Positions 10,058 through 22,692 are shown, counted from the first letter of the stretch. The stretch is 64,000 nt of DNA from Platanthera guangdongensis (GCA_039583875.1 CM077162.1:162523826-162587825); one strand, 5' to 3'. Notes: a model not told the origin generated them from the sequence alone. Numbers and translations are program-made.

Positions 10058-11293
10058 GGGCAAAAGTCTGATCATAATCATTCCACTCTTCCTATTTATA
10101 ACCTTTGGCTACCATTATAGCTGTATTCTTTATTACAATATCATTTTCATCAAGTTTATTTCTGAAAATCCGCTTCACTGCAATGATATTGTGTCCAATG
10201 GAGTCGCTTGCTTTACACAGCAGAGAGAAAATTAAAATTAAAATTAAAATTAAAATAAATAAGTTTAACTTATGATTTATTTAATATGCTGAAATAAATC
10301 AAAAATTTACAAGTATTAGTGAGAAGAGATTATCCAATTTTCTCTATAACATAATAAATCCAATAACCCTCCCTTTTCACAAAGGGAGACAAGATAGTAT
10401 TTAGTTTATAAAGTCTTGAAAGTTTTGCATCACTTTATTGAAACCTTTCAATAAAATATACAATAAGCTAAGATATAAAGGTATGTTTGTTTGCTCATAT
10501 TTGGAACTGGAATTGAAATACATCCAAACTCCTTGGGAGAAATGCAAGAAATCTCGTGCTCATTTGCGAACCAGCGCTCTTCCTCATTCTGGCACGTTTG
10601 TCTAGTTCTTCCACTCCGGCATTCGTCAAGGTGCTCCTATTCGGCAATCACAGCTCCTCATCTGAAAAGCTATCCTGCTCGTCTCCCACAGGGAAGCTCT
10701 CTTGCTCAAATTTTACTGAGAATGTCAGTGGCCGACCTAATCTATCCAGGTTTCATTGTTTCTTCCACCTCTCCGGCAACCACAGCTTGGATCTTCTTCC
10801 TCCAACGTCCACAGGGCCTTCTTCTTCCTCTTCGTCCTACTTCCATCCTTTGGTTAGGAATAAAATTTCTTTTTGCGTACAAAAAGATTGATGATACCAT
10901 GTTTATGATATTGTAATTCTTGTGATAGCATTTGGTTATTGCAATGGATGGTTTGGAATTTTTTTTATTATACATATGTAGATGTGTGTGTTTGTGTATG
11001 TGTATGTATAGTTGTATATGACTGTTGATGAGTACCCCCTAAATTTATAGGAAATTTGGGCTGCAAACAGTTTAAAGTCTCATCTCCCCCACTACCTTTA
11101 GTGGGAAAAGTGGAGTTCAGTAGGGTTAACTAAAGTCAACCAACAAACTCCAGGTTTAAACCGTCCACCAACGTCGACGCCTCACGCAACCATGTGATGC
11201 ACAATCGAACCATCCCAACCCGGCGGCCGACACCTCCGCCCGGTCCCCGGTCGTGCGACCGACCGGCCGCTCACGACTTAACGCATGACCATG
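10058..11293. other. Unassigned sequence
   Basis: Open frames at 10491-10916 and 10556-10891 overlap in different frames and show no motif I recognise. AT-rich sequence surrounds them. The end (about 11150-11290) is GC-rich with CGACC/GGTCG-type motifs and continues, after removing the two solo LTRs, into 15647 onward. Confidence 0.3.
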
Positions 11294-11298
11294 CACGA

Positions 11299-12933
11299 TG
11301 AAAGTAAGGGTTAGATCTGATATATTGTAGAGGGGGTGAATAGAGTATCTTGAAACTTTAAAGCATATTTGTTGTAAATAAAAAAACAGTCCTAAGATAA
11401 AGTGATCTACCATAGGCACTGCAAATATAAACTAATATCACAGACATAACAACGTAACTAGCACAGCCACAACAAGAACAAAAGAAAAAGATGGTAACCA
11501 GACAACACAAGAATTTTATAGTAGTTCCCCTAAACTTGGGTACATCCACTCTTCTACCACCCTGGTAGGAATCCACCCAGATTTTTGATCAGGTGACTGC
11601 CACCAATGAGCTTTTGATCAGGTGCTCAAAAACCAATCTCAAATCTTTTGGTCAGGTGACTTGCAATCAGGAATAACTTTTAAAGGGAGTTAAAGAACCC
11701 TTTTTACAATAGGGGTGAGAGAGTGATGATGTCTTCTCTTTCTCAAATACAACTGAGAAGACTTTAGTGGATCTTTTGATGTTAATAAAGCTCCCGCTGA
11801 GATATTGATCTGTTCAAGAAGGTTGGAGCTTTGCTTCAGGGTGAGTATGTCTTCAATGTTTCAGCCTTGACCAGAAGGTATCCTGGAACTTCTTGACTGA
11901 TAGAGTATTTGTTGTCCTCTGAAGAATCCTGTAATGAAGAAAGAAGAAGACTCTTGATTTTTGATTGATGTTCTTCTTCTTCTTCTGTATCTGGTATTAT
12001 TTCTCTGGACTAACACTTTTCTTATTTTCTGTTCTATTGCCCTGTATTTCTTGTTCTTTGTGTTCACTATATTCTGTATGTTGTCTGTGTGTTGTATTGA
12101 GAATGAAGAAGAAAAAATCCTTTTATATTTCTTATGACAACTTCCTTCTGAATTTTTGAATTCCTTCAGCATTGATTGCTAACGGCCTGGAGAATGTCGG
12201 CATTAAGTGATTTCCCCAACTGTCCCATTGAAAAACGGCAAGTAAGAATCTTGATGAAGACCATAATCAATGTTTGCTTCTAACGGTAATATTCAGAGAA
12301 TATTAAGCATTGATTACTCAGGAATTAATGCAATGAAATAAGGACAGAGGGAGGGAAATTTCCAAGTCTGGAACTGCGCAGAAATCGTTGAGCAGAGAAC
12401 AGAATTCGTCGACCTGGGTCCTGAGTTCGTCGAGATGAGAAGTTATGTTCGTCGACCAGATAATCTTTATTCGTCGAGCTGAGATCCAAGATCGTCGAAC
12501 TAAGAACAGAAAACTGCTTTCTCCAGAGCCTTGCCAATTCTGTGTATCAAGATTGTCGAGCTGAGATTTTAACTTCGTCGACTGGAGTTCAGTGAAATGT
12601 TTCTTTGACTTAAGAATGTAGAAGTAAAGTGTCCAGAAATCGTCGACCTGAGAATTAAGTTCGTTGAGCTCAACTCAGAGAATTATCTCTGAGTTCGTCG
12701 AGCTGAGCACGTCTTTCGTCGAGCTGAGTTCGACGAATGTCGAACTCATTTCCTGAGTATTTGAAATTTCTCTAAGTCCTGAGTCTTCTACAGTCTGTTG
12801 ATGGCGGGTTCATGTAGTGTTGACTCTAAGGACATGGCCTAGACTCTAGACACAAACATGACCCTGACTATACATGTTGGGTCAAACATCCTAGTTTAGT
12901 GAACCTAGCCCAAATCCAACTAGGGATCCAACA
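11299..12933 (-). mobile_element. Solo LTR of a Sirevirus-like copia element
   Basis: The ends are TG (11299) and CA (12933), and CACGA flanks it on both sides (11294-11298 and 12934-12938). Its sequence matches the Sirevirus LTRs at 44899-47012 and 47042-48558: the G-tract near its 3' end, the TTCTACCACC..GGTAGGAATCCAC block, the repeated 'GATCAGGTG' block, and the TCGTCGA array. No internal region remains, so it most likely formed by LTR-LTR recombination. Confidence 0.88.
12377..12745. repeat. TCGTCGA palindrome-like array in the Sirevirus solo LTR
   Basis: About 13 copies of (A/T)TCGTCGA(G/C) or close variants lie in about 370 bp at irregular 15-60 bp spacing, several followed by AGCTGAG. 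The same motif fills the corresponding part of the other Sirevirus LTRs. Confidence 0.85.
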
Positions 12934-12945
12934 CACGACCATGCA

Positions 12946-15641
12946 TGTAACGCCCCGAATTTTTTGATTGTGTACGCATGATGGGCGTTACGTTGGCTTT
13001 GGCCGTTGTTCGAGCATGGTTTTTCCCGCGGGCTTGCGAGTGGCTGTTTTGGTTGCCGAGTTGCACGATTCCCCAGCAAACCGGAGTCCAAATTGGGGAC
13101 TCGGTGAGGCCTCTTAGGGAATGCTTGCACTTTTTCGCGCCCGGGTAATGTTGGTTAAAAATAAGTTGCTGGTTCAGGAAACAAAAAAGGGTAAAAAGTT
13201 CTTAAGGCAAAACTGGTCTAGGACGTCACAGAAACATTTTTCAAAACAGGGAAAAATTGTCGTTTTGTGCGAGACACGCCCCCTGACACGGGCGTGACCC
13301 AGGCCGTGACCTGGGCGTGACCTCCTTGACTCGACGAATTTTTCTTGCGTCGAGTTGAGCTCGACGAATGGGGTACACGCCCCGTGACACGGGCGTGTCA
13401 CGGGCCGTGTCCCGCTTTGTCGAGTGTCGAGTGTCGAGTGTCGAGTGTCGGGTGTCGAGAGAGGGTACACGGCCTGTGACACGGGCGTGTCACAGGGCGT
13501 GTTCAGCTTGTCGAGTGTCGAGTGTCGCGTGTCGAGTGTCGAGTGTCGAGTATCGAGTGTCGGGTGTCGAGAGAGGGTACACGGCCTGTGACACGGGCGT
13601 GTCCAGCTGTGTCGAGTGTCGACACTTTGTGTCGACGAGGTGTCGAGACACGGGCTACACGCCCTAGGTCACGGGCATGACCGACCCGTCACGAGCGTGT
13701 ACCCGGCCGTGTACTGTGTGGATAAACTTGGAATTGCCGACTTTCTGCGCCGCTTAAGGTACACGCCCTGTGTCACGGGCGTGACACAGGGCGTGACCAG
13801 CCCGAAAATCGACTTTTTCCAGTTTTTTTGTGCCGTTCATTTCCTTGATTCTGCATCGGACGGCCCAGCTCTGTTCTGGAAGAAATAAGGCCGAAACAGA
13901 GTTTCTCCTCCTCATTTCATCTTCTCTTCATCTTCTTCCTCATTCTAAACAAGGAACCCAAGGGAGTAAGAGCTAAAGCAAGGCAAGGAAAGAGAGGAAC
14001 AGCCGTCGCGACATCATTTCGGTTCAGGCAAGCGGTGTTCTTCACCCTTGTCAATCTTGTTTTCTTGTTCTTTGATTAATTGCTCTTTCAATTTCCCTAT
14101 GCTTATTTTGTTCTTCTTGATTCAATTGCCTAGTTTGTTCTTCTTGATTCCAATTATGCTCATTTTATGTAAGTATCAATCATCTTGCTTCTGATCAAAT
14201 TTCCCTATGCTGAATGACTTTGATCTTCCATGTTTAGTTTTGTTAGTTATCAAGTCTATGCTAGGTTACTTCATGTAGTTCCCTTGTTCATGTGATTCAT
14301 GTAGCTCTCGTGATTTATGTTCATGTAGCTATTCTAATTTATGTGCTTCATTCTTATTCATATCAAAACGCATGTGATTCTTGTTCCAAACATGTGATTT
14401 ATGTAAGCAAACTCTATCATGTGATGAAATTCATCAAACTCTACGTTGGCAATTTGTCGTCATGTGTGAGGATGAAGGAAAGAAACGTGTTTAGCTTGGG
14501 TTATGGGGCGTTTTGCGAGGCGAATTGTGAACGATGGCAGGAGCGTTTGTGTGAGAATTCTGCAAGGGGTTGTGTGGTTTCATCCTGTGGCCACCAGGTT
14601 TTGTCTTTGTGGTTAGAGAGACCACTTTGGCCCCGATTTGGGCTGGTTTTGTTTGGTGCGTTTCACTTTAGGGCCGCCACCGAAAGACCCTTGCGGAATT
14701 GAACTTAACCGCTGCTTATGTTTCACTAGTTTGGTGGTTTCTTGTTCTAAAGATGATGAATTTGGCATGTGTATGGCCTTTTTGCTCCTGCGGGCTAGCA
14801 GGACTTGATGAAACTTGTACGCACTTGGTGTGTTTGGCACTTTGGAATGACAGTGTTTACTACTTGTACGCACTTGTTTTATGCACTCTGTTTACTTCTA
14901 TGAAACATTGCTACGGGGTCGGTAAACCCCTTCTTTATCGATTATGAGATTCATGCTCTTTTTTTGTGTAGCTTTGATGATTGCTGAGGTGTTCTTTCTT
15001 GAATGCCTCAGGTGCAGGTTGTAGCCGGTTGAGCGGCTAGGGCATGGAGAGAGTTTCTTGGGAGCTAGCCGAGCTTACTGAACGAGGTAGTTCTTTTCTT
15101 TGTGTACAGACATACATGTGCCCCAATGAGTTCGTGTCAGCTTGTTGGCGCCCATTGGTGGTTTTCTTTACTTATGCTATATGAATACTGGACTGCTAAT
15201 GTGACTCCTTTAGATGGAATGATGTCTCCTTGCTTTTGGGAAGGATTTATGGTAGGTTGCATTAGATATTTTGAAGCTAAACAAAACCTATTATTGTATA
15301 TCATGCATACATGATTTGATTAACTAAGACGTATTTTCCAAATAACGTAAACGAGCACTTTCTTTTATGAATATAAATCTAGGCTGCATATAGGAGCTCA
15401 TCATAAGTAAACTAACCTATTTTCCGCCGCGTACAAATACAGTTTTGATACCTAATGCCGAGGGATACGGCCATTAAATCCAAAGGTTTTCTTGCATGTA
15501 ACTGTGGAATTTCAACTCATAAAGTCAGCGTCAATAATTGCCTGAACGTGTGCAGTTATCCCTTGCACGACGTGGCATCATAACCCGTAGTTCCTCTTAC
15601 TCTGATACGAGGTACTCGTTGAGGAAATGCGGGTTGTGACA
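12946..15641 (+). mobile_element. Solo LTR of a Tekay-like gypsy element
   Basis: It starts TGTAACGCCCCGAA and ends GGGTTGTGACA, with ATGCA on both sides (12941-12945 and 15642-15646). The start resembles those of elements C (51309) and D (34540), and it carries ACACGGGCGTGT modules like theirs. At 2696 bp it fits the long LTRs of that group. There is no PBS, PPT or coding sequence, so it is a solo LTR. It begins 12 bp after the Sirevirus solo LTR ends. Confidence 0.87.
13260..13800. repeat. ACACGGGCGTG modules and GTCGAGT tandem repeats
   Basis: Near-palindromic CACGGGCGTG units recur about every 30-110 bp, usually paired with ACACG(C/G)CC or GGCCGTGT. Between them are microsatellite-like runs of GTCGAGT (about 13418-13460 and 13507-13570). 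Confidence 0.85.
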
Positions 15642-15646
15642 ATGCA

Positions 15647-15992
15647 TGTGGACCCTTAGCTGCACGGTCGCACACGATCATGCGTGTGGCCGCATTGCCG
15701 TACACAACCCCTACAAGGTCGCACAGCCGCACTCAACCATTGCATAGCGGCAAGGCCGTGCGGCTCCTTGGCCGCGTAGCTTCACGGTTGCACATGTCCA
15801 TGCGCATCCACAGGACCGCGAGCAACCGATGAGCTGCCACACAGTTACAATCGTGATATAGATCTCCGACTTTGAACTAATTTTAGGCATGAACTAGTTG
15901 GAGAAGTATGGTTCGCAGACTAACTATGCGATAAGGGAGGTCACTTTACGAACTTCAACTAATATAAACATAATCTTTTGAGGTATATATTT
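15647..15992. other. GC-rich degenerate repeat, no gene
   Basis: Irregular GTGCGG/CCGCAC and GTCGCAC motifs fill 15650-15850. The sequence continues the region interrupted at 11294. It may be the palindrome part of another old LTR. Confidence 0.35.
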
Positions 15993-16280
15993 TGTAACAT
16001 CTCCTGACCCTGCTCGCACATGTATTCTCATTTCCATCGAGAAGACGCACTAGGAGGTTGTTCGGGATGCAGCCTAAGCACCCCTAAGCCTTTCTATGCC
16101 TATTTCTTGTCCACGGTGCAATGTTGAGGCCGGGTCTCGAACCCGCAATCCCCTTGATAAGGCGTAAGAAATAGGCACGGAGAGGCTTTGGGGTGCTTGG
16201 GCTGTAGACCAAACGACAGCCTGGCGCGTCTCCTCAATGGAAATGATAGTCACGAGCGAGCAGGGGTCGGGGACATTACG
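15993..16280. repeat. 115-bp inverted repeat around a 60-bp loop
   Basis: Segment 15993-16107 (TGTAACATCTCCTGACCC...) pairs with 16167-16280 read in reverse, with scattered mismatches. The loop (16108-16166) holds GGGTTCGAGACCC on the minus strand, a match to a tRNA-type B box. The outer ends (TGTAAC.. / ..ATTACG) look like gypsy LTR starts facing each other. Confidence 0.75.
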
Positions 16281-17240
16281 TATTCAGCCTCTTGGGTTTT
16301 GTTAACTTTTGTCCAATCTACTATGGATTTTTTCAATGGAGAAGAGGTCTATATGATCTTCTTTAGGCTAGAAGAGAACCATTTAGATGTACTAAAAGTG
16401 ATAGTAGTTGTTGAAATTTTTGAAGTGAAAAGTGGCGGTCTGACCGGCAGACCGCACGGTTAGATGGTGGCAGTCTATGCGAACTATCCGCGCGGACTGC
16501 GCGGACAGGTGTGGCGACTAGCTAGTTTAGCTAGTATTCAGCAATCAGTTCCAAGGATGTAATCAGGCGGATAAGATGTTTATCCACAAGTATTGCAGAC
16601 TCATTTGGAGTTTGCCAAGACCGGTATGTTGAGGACTCTTCTGGAGCTCACGAGATCGGCATGGTCTTGTTCTCTGGAGTGGTTGGTGATCGCGGGGGTT
16701 CACCGATTAGTGTGGACTAGAGTTTGAGACAGTCTGGTGCGTCTCCTCGATGAAAATGAGAGTACACGAGCGAGCAGAGTCTGGGATATTACACATTCAG
16801 CCTCTTGGGTTTTGTTAACCTTTGTCCAATCTGCTAAGGATTTTTCCAATGGAGAAGAGGTTTATATGATCATCTTTAGGATAGAGGAGAATCATTTAGA
16901 CATACTAAAAGTGATAGCAGTTGTTGAAATTTTTGAAGTGAAAATTGGCGGTCTGACCAGTAAACCGCGCGGTTAGATGGTGGAGGGCCATGAAGACTAT
17001 CCACGTTGACTGCGCGGATACGTGTGGTGACTAGCCAGTTCAGCTATTATTCAACAGTCAGTTCTAAGGATGTAATCAGGTGGATAGGATGTTTACCTGC
17101 GAGAGCTGCAGACTCATTTGGAGTTTGCCATGCCCGACATAATGCAGACTCTTCTAGAGCTGGCGAGATCAGCATGGTCTTGTTATCTAGAGCGGTTGGT
17201 GATCGTGGGGTTCGCAAGTTAGTATAGACTGGTGTTTGAG
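16215..17240. repeat. Tandem duplication of a 513-bp unit
   Basis: Unit 1 is 16215-16727 and unit 2 is 16728-17240. Both contain the same open stretch (SASWVLLTFVQS..GEEVYMI) followed by GC-rich GCGGAC-type motifs and an ATGGTCTTGTT block. They differ at many sites, so the duplication is old. It lies in LTR-like sequence. Confidence 0.82.
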
Positions 17241-17718
17241 TCCGCCAGTTAGTGCAAACTGGTGTTTGAGTCCGCCGGTTTGTGCGGATTGGCTCTTATA
17301 TCCGCTGGTGTTGTGTTCGCACCAGGGATTGACTGGAGGTGTGGACTTGGTCTGAGTTTCTACCTAGTCTTTTTGTGCTCGGTCCGGGTGTTCACACGGG
17401 TAGAGCGTACTGCTTTTCTATCCGCCGAGTTCGTCAGCTTGTCAGCTTAGTGCTCTAGTTGTGGGCTCGGAGTGTGCAGACTGGAGCAGTGTCTGCAGGA
17501 TGTGGGGACTGGTGTTGTATCCGCAGTATCTCCAGGTGTGGCGGACAGGTCCTAGTTCTGGCCTCGGTGTTTAAGGAGGATATGCTTTTTGTCCGTCCTT
17601 GTCGAGGTGAACTTGGCAGATAGGTTTTGTGTCTGTACTGTGCGGATACAGTTGTGCTAGTTGCGAGATGGGTGGTGTTCCTATCGGCTAGGGCGGTGAC
17701 CACACTCATCTTTGCGCC

Positions 17719-17726
17719 TATAAATA
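17719..17726 (+). promoter_or_regulatory. TATA box of an LTR-like region
   Basis: TATAAATA lies after about 450 bp of GCGGAC/GTCCGC-rich sequence. This is the layout expected at the end of U3 of a retrotransposon LTR. The element's own ends are not clear. Confidence 0.4.
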
Positions 17727-18550
17727 GGATCCCCTATCATATCATAATTGATCAAACAAGTGAACGGAAAGTGAGATCGGGTTGATTATTGCGGACATGT
17801 TTTTATATCTACGTGGTTTGAGAAGTTAACTGATTTTGTTGTTGTAGATTGTGCGACTGGCGCTGAGAAGCCAGAGACTTGGTTCTGACTTGCGTCAGGG
17901 ATCAGGGCGGATAGTTACGGATACAATCTGCGGTTAGCAGTAGGTCGCGGCTTGCAACCAAGCGGTTTTCTCATTGACAATCTTTCCTAGTTCAAAAAGG
18001 TTGTTCGCTTCTAGCGGTCTGTCTGTTCAGTTCGGTAGCAGTTGTTCGTGGTTTATTTGGCGGCTAGGCGATCTCGCGATTAGGCGGTTTGCAGATTGCG
18101 GACAGAGTTCTTCAACTTGGAATAATGAGGTATCTGCATGGCTAGGTTACAGTCTGACAACCTGACAGTTTCAGCAGACACCTTAGTGTAGTTCGACAGA
18201 GTTGGCGGTTACTATTTCTGTCTGCCTGGATAGCTTTTTGCCTTGTATGTTTTTGCTTCCATCGGTTACATCGGCGAATCATGTCTCGCCATGATGTCTC
18301 GCAGTGTAAAGAAGATTATTAGTACAAGATTTCCTTGTTATTTCATTTGCATCTAGTTTATTTGACTTGGTTTGGGTTAAGTGTTCCTGCGACCTGGTTC
18401 CCGTTTTCCGCATTTCACAAATTTTTACAGTAGTTCAATACATTATACACGTGTTTTCATAGAAGTTGTCGTGGTTGCCATCGTACATGAAGATGATTTT
18501 CATATAAATGTCTTACTATGAGCACAATCCATCTCTAATACTCCCTATAG

Positions 18551-18850
18551 GATGTCACCTAAGGAGTTTACGACATTGCAAAGTTTATTGAAAGATTTTG
18601 TGTAAGATAGATTCATTCTCCATGGTTCATCTCCGTTTTGAGTTCTTGTCCTTTTTCTCAAAAAGGACTAGTTTCTCCATCTTTATATTTATTATTGAGA
18701 AATCAAACAACTAATGGTGCAGAATAATTATCTAATTCACCACAATGATGAGCTATTCATTTAGCTTCAAGGAGCTCGACTGCATTTCCCCTAAGTTGGA
18801 CCTCAAGTTAGGATGCATGATGCACTTTGATCTCAAGAAAACAATGTGAT
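18551..18850 (+). pseudogene. Decayed gypsy reverse transcriptase fragment
   Basis: One frame starting MSPKEFTTLQSLLKDFV passes through VLVLFLKKD, a degenerate 'CIDYREL' stretch and NNYLIHHNDELF, ending near LQGAR. That is the order of the N-terminal half of a Ty3/gypsy RT (the '[12 protein letters not shown] - CIDYRELN - DDLFDQL' motifs). At least five stops interrupt it. The catalytic YxDD segment is not present. It is the only protein relic between 15 and 20.9 kb. Confidence 0.62.
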
Positions 18851-20938
18851 AGGTTTGTGTACTTTTGGGAAGGCACACTTATCATTTATAATATATTAAT
18901 AAGATGATATCAATGTTATATTTTCATGGCACTCCATTAACTACCCTACTTTGCTCCTCTTTTATTACCTTATTAAATAGTTAATTGATTGAAATATAAT
19001 AATAATAATGATTCAAAAGTTAATAAATCATAATGTATTGAAGTTTATTTGGAGGATCAATATAGAGTGGACCATGCAAAATAAAAATAAGTTAAGTTAT
19101 AACAATTGAAATTCTTTCTAAATTTAGTGAAGAATGATATTCTAGACTGTGAGGGTTTTACACTTTTCCGAGCTTTTGATCCAGATGAACAAAGACTAAC
19201 TTTAAGTTACATGCGTGATAACTCAACTCGCTGCATAAACATTACAAAAAATTTCTTTGATGCTCTTTAAACCATAACTCTTGGATTTTCAATCCAAGTA
19301 GGACATTGATTTTCATTCCAAGATGGCAGACTTATGTCGATCTCAATTTAGATTTGCATGCAAATCTCTTTATCTACGCATGATTTATTCATAAAAACAC
19401 ACTAATATTTGAAGAATTATGAGACTCCATCTTCATTTAGCTCGGCATTTTCGTCGGCGTTTGGAGCAAATGCCGCCCAAACAGTGGGTAAACAAATGAC
19501 GTCGGGCGGTGTTTGCTGTGTCTCCTCCCGCAAAAGGGAGGAAAATCCCCTTGAAACCTCTGTTTCGATCACCCCCCCCCCCCAGTCCCAAAGCCACATC
19601 TCCACCCGCCATCGTCACGCCAAAGGAGACCTCAGATTTTGAAAACAATACCTGCAGAATACCGATTCATAACATCAATCACATGGATAAATTACAGAAA
19701 GATTATAACACTACAATGATATAAAAAAGGCACTCCAAATCATTCTCATAATCAAACCATCAATTTACAATATATGGACTACATTGACATAATCAAATGA
19801 GAAAATATATAGAGAAGAAGAGAAGTCTAGATGGATAAAGATAAAGATTGGCATATTCCCTCTTAAAATTTCTATTCCTCGGCCTCCTCCCTATATTGTT
19901 GATCTAGGCCTTATGATGACTCTAAATGATGAAATCCTATATGGGAAATTGACTTATTTTAGTAACACGATCTCAAATATATAGTTTCGGCAAAAATTTT
20001 CCGACAGGTCAGACAACACTAGCATGTCATTGGGGAGTGTAGACCTAAAAGTCATGTCATTTTGTCAAAAATAACTATGAATAATTGTCCACTTGTAAGA
20101 ACCCCTTTTGGTAATAGTGCATGATCACAGAAATTCTTATGCCCAGAGCTTCTGCCAAGCGGTAATGTTAGCAAATAGGATAACTCCTACTTTATGACAT
20201 CTACTTTGTGAGGTGAGACATCATTACATCACAGTAATACCAACCTATAAAAAAATTACATAAGGGAATGATGAAGTCCTAATTCACATTTATACACATA
20301 ATAACATAAAGTCCATGATTATAGCGGAAAACTAGAGCTAAGACATGCGGTAGACAAGAACTAGGGCTAAAACATACCCTTAATCAAGAACAAGATACAG
20401 ATACAAGTGCTAACATCTCTCCGCTCGTCTACCATGAGTGAGATTGGTGATGTAACTACTATGATCTCCATCAACGTATCAAGGTTGTCTTAATGGGGTT
20501 GGTATTGCGGGCCTTACTGCTATGAGGCTCCTAAAGGGAGGTTGTAATAAATCGTTAGTCAATTTGACTAAGTGGATTCCCTTATATTCCCCAAATGCAT
20601 CTTAAAGCACCGGGTGGTGGGAAGGGTAAAAGTGAAAAACAGTCATATAATTAAGTCGAGTGTTGAAAAAGAAAGTGTTGTGTTATGAATAAGTAACAAG
20701 AGATGATAAATAAATAACTCAACTTATAACAATGCTCATACAAACTATAAGTTAAGGGTCTTAGTTTGGTATAATGATAAAACTATAATGTAAGAATAGA
20801 GTAACTCAACATATAAGTATGCTCATACACATAAGAATAGAGTAACGTGACATGAGCTAGAAATATGATACAGTACAAAGAGTAACTCAACATATAAGTA
20901 TGCTCATACAAACTTATAAGACAAGAGACTTGATTTAT
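18851..20938. other. AT-rich region without recognisable gene
   Basis: Only short frames are present, for example 19409-19642, with no motif I know. A run of C at 19574-19585 lies inside them. The region shows old repeat texture and no clear element boundaries. Confidence 0.35.
20713..20930. repeat. Imperfect tandem repeat, about 75-90 bp units
   Basis: The block GTAACTCAACATATAAGTAT plus GCTCATAC occurs near 20811 and 20882, with a diverged copy at 20714. The units end at the edge of the Sirevirus LTR. Confidence 0.65.
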
Positions 20939-22692
20939 TGAAAGATAATGGTTGTTAATCGCTTAGAGGGGGGGGGGGGGTGAATAAGTGATTTACTTAT
21001 TTTAGGCTTTCTTAGTGTTTTCTTTGGTTAAACACAATAGAATAGTAATTTAGCATAAACACAACACATTCACAACACAGGATACCAAGATATATATTGG
21101 TTCCCCAATTATGAGTACATCTGCTTTCCCTCTTCACCTATCTGACAGAGTGCTAGCTTAGGCCAACTCCTCCAAATATTCTCAGATCCAATGATCTTAT
21201 AACTCATGAACAACAGTCCCTTACCTCAGACCTTCAACACAAGGTCCTACAACTCAGATCTTTTGACGCAAGATCCTACACTTAGTTCAAACACATCCCT
21301 ACCTCAATCTCTACCACTAGATATCTACAATTATATCCTTTTCACAGATCATACAACTCAAATTCTCAAAGAAATCCTATATAAAACTTAGATCCTACAA
21401 GGATCCTATAGTTACAAAGGAGTTATAAAGAGTGTGAATCAAACAATAAAACTTGAGTCTTCAATAGAAGCATTGTGTTGGCTTATTATTCCTTGAACAG
21501 TTCTTGAGTATTTCTACTTGAAATGAACGGGGATAGATCAATGATACTTTTCCTAGATAGAATGGTCCTCTGAAATTATGTTGATCAGTTCAACCTTTGA
21601 AGAAAAATCTCTCTAGAGTATGTAGTGGCTGAAGAACTTGAAAAACTTTTTGGAGCTTGACCACTACAAAAAACTTCCACAGAAAACTTGGAAGAGTATG
21701 TGCGTTTAAATCTATGTGTCTGCCAAATTTCCAAGTCTTATTTTATAGAGCACATGATCGACAGAAGGCAAGATGCTTGAAAAGAAAAGCTCCAATGGCT
21801 AGAGAATCTGTCTAAGGAAAATTCTGAAAATGGAAAGAATATAACATTAATGGGCATAAACCTCTTCCTCAAGTAACATCTTGATTATGGATGCAGAAAG
21901 TGGAATTCGAATTAATTCAAATATATTATGCCATCTACAGCTTAATAACATGAGAGAGCCATTAGACCATGCTTTAGGTTGGTAAAAAACTTCTAAGTAA
22001 AACTTCACTTGATGTAGTCAACAAAATCCTTTAGCTCTTGTAGATATAGCAGGCATGATGTACTTTAAGAACCTAACTGAAAGCATCCAACACTTAAGCA
22101 TTTAGCTCAGCAGAAATCCTTATGTCACGGTGTAGTCGATCCAGTTGATAAAATATATAATCTTCCAAATGATGCAGTCGACAAATTGCTTATCTTTGCA
22201 ATCGATGCGGTCAATAAATGACTTAGCTTCTACTCAATACAATCAACTTTTCCCTTAGTCATTTAGTCGATGCAGTCGATAAATGACTTAGCTTCTAGTC
22301 GTTGCAATCGACTTTTTTCTTAGTCATTCAATTGATGCAGTAGACAAAATACTTAGCTTCTAGCCTATGCAATCGACATTTTCTAGTCGATGCAGTCAAT
22401 ATTTGACTTATACTGATTTGAGCTTCTGTCTCTAATTTCTTGTCACCTCTCTGTTTCTTCTTATGGTAATGATATGTTTAATATATGATTAGATCATAGA
22501 TCAACGAGAGTTTTGCACCTTGAGAGATTATAAGGACAAAACCCTATTTGGGTGACCATAAGCATACTGCTACATTAGCCAAGCACTTCTGTTAATCTGT
22601 CACAACACTAACAACCACATTAAAAACAATATGTTTATTGTTATCTTGAGACATTCTTCAAATCAGGAATCTTATGGATAATATTCCCAACA
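20939..22692 (-). repeat. 3' LTR of a third, diverged Sirevirus
   Basis: On the minus strand it starts TGTTGGGAATATT at 22692 and ends ..CTTTCA at 20939. A polypurine tract (AATAAGGGAGGAT, 22693-22705) precedes it, so it is a 3' LTR. It has the Sirevirus G-tract near its end (20966-20979) and its own array of GATGCAGTCGA / GCAATCGAC motifs at 22130-22400. At sequence level it differs clearly from the other three Sirevirus LTRs here. Confidence 0.8.
20957..20992. other. Predicted stem-loop near the Sirevirus-3 LTR end
   Basis: AATCGCTTA (20957-20965) can pair with TAAGTGATT (20984-20992) at 8 of 9 positions around the G/C tract. It occupies the same place as the stems at 46960-46990 and 47062-47101 but has a different stem sequence. 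Confidence 0.55.

Noticed and set aside
10491..10916. 141-codon open frame as a host gene
   Set aside because: It overlaps another open frame of similar length, shows no motif or splice pattern that I recognise, and lies in unassigned AT-rich DNA.
13368..13888. Open frames on both strands rich in RHARVRG/CRVSSVE-type repeats
   Set aside because: They are translations of ACACGGGCGTG and GTCGAGT repeats in a non-coding LTR. The same happens at 34399-35124, 41425-42013, 51325-52161 and 58530-59380.
16125..16150. tRNA gene (B box GGTTCGAGACC)
   Set aside because: No A box at the right distance, no acceptor stem and no anticodon arm; at most a tRNA-derived fragment.
19409..19724. Overlapping small frames on both strands as a gene
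   Set aside because: Low-complexity Ser/Pro content around a C-run, and no conserved motif.
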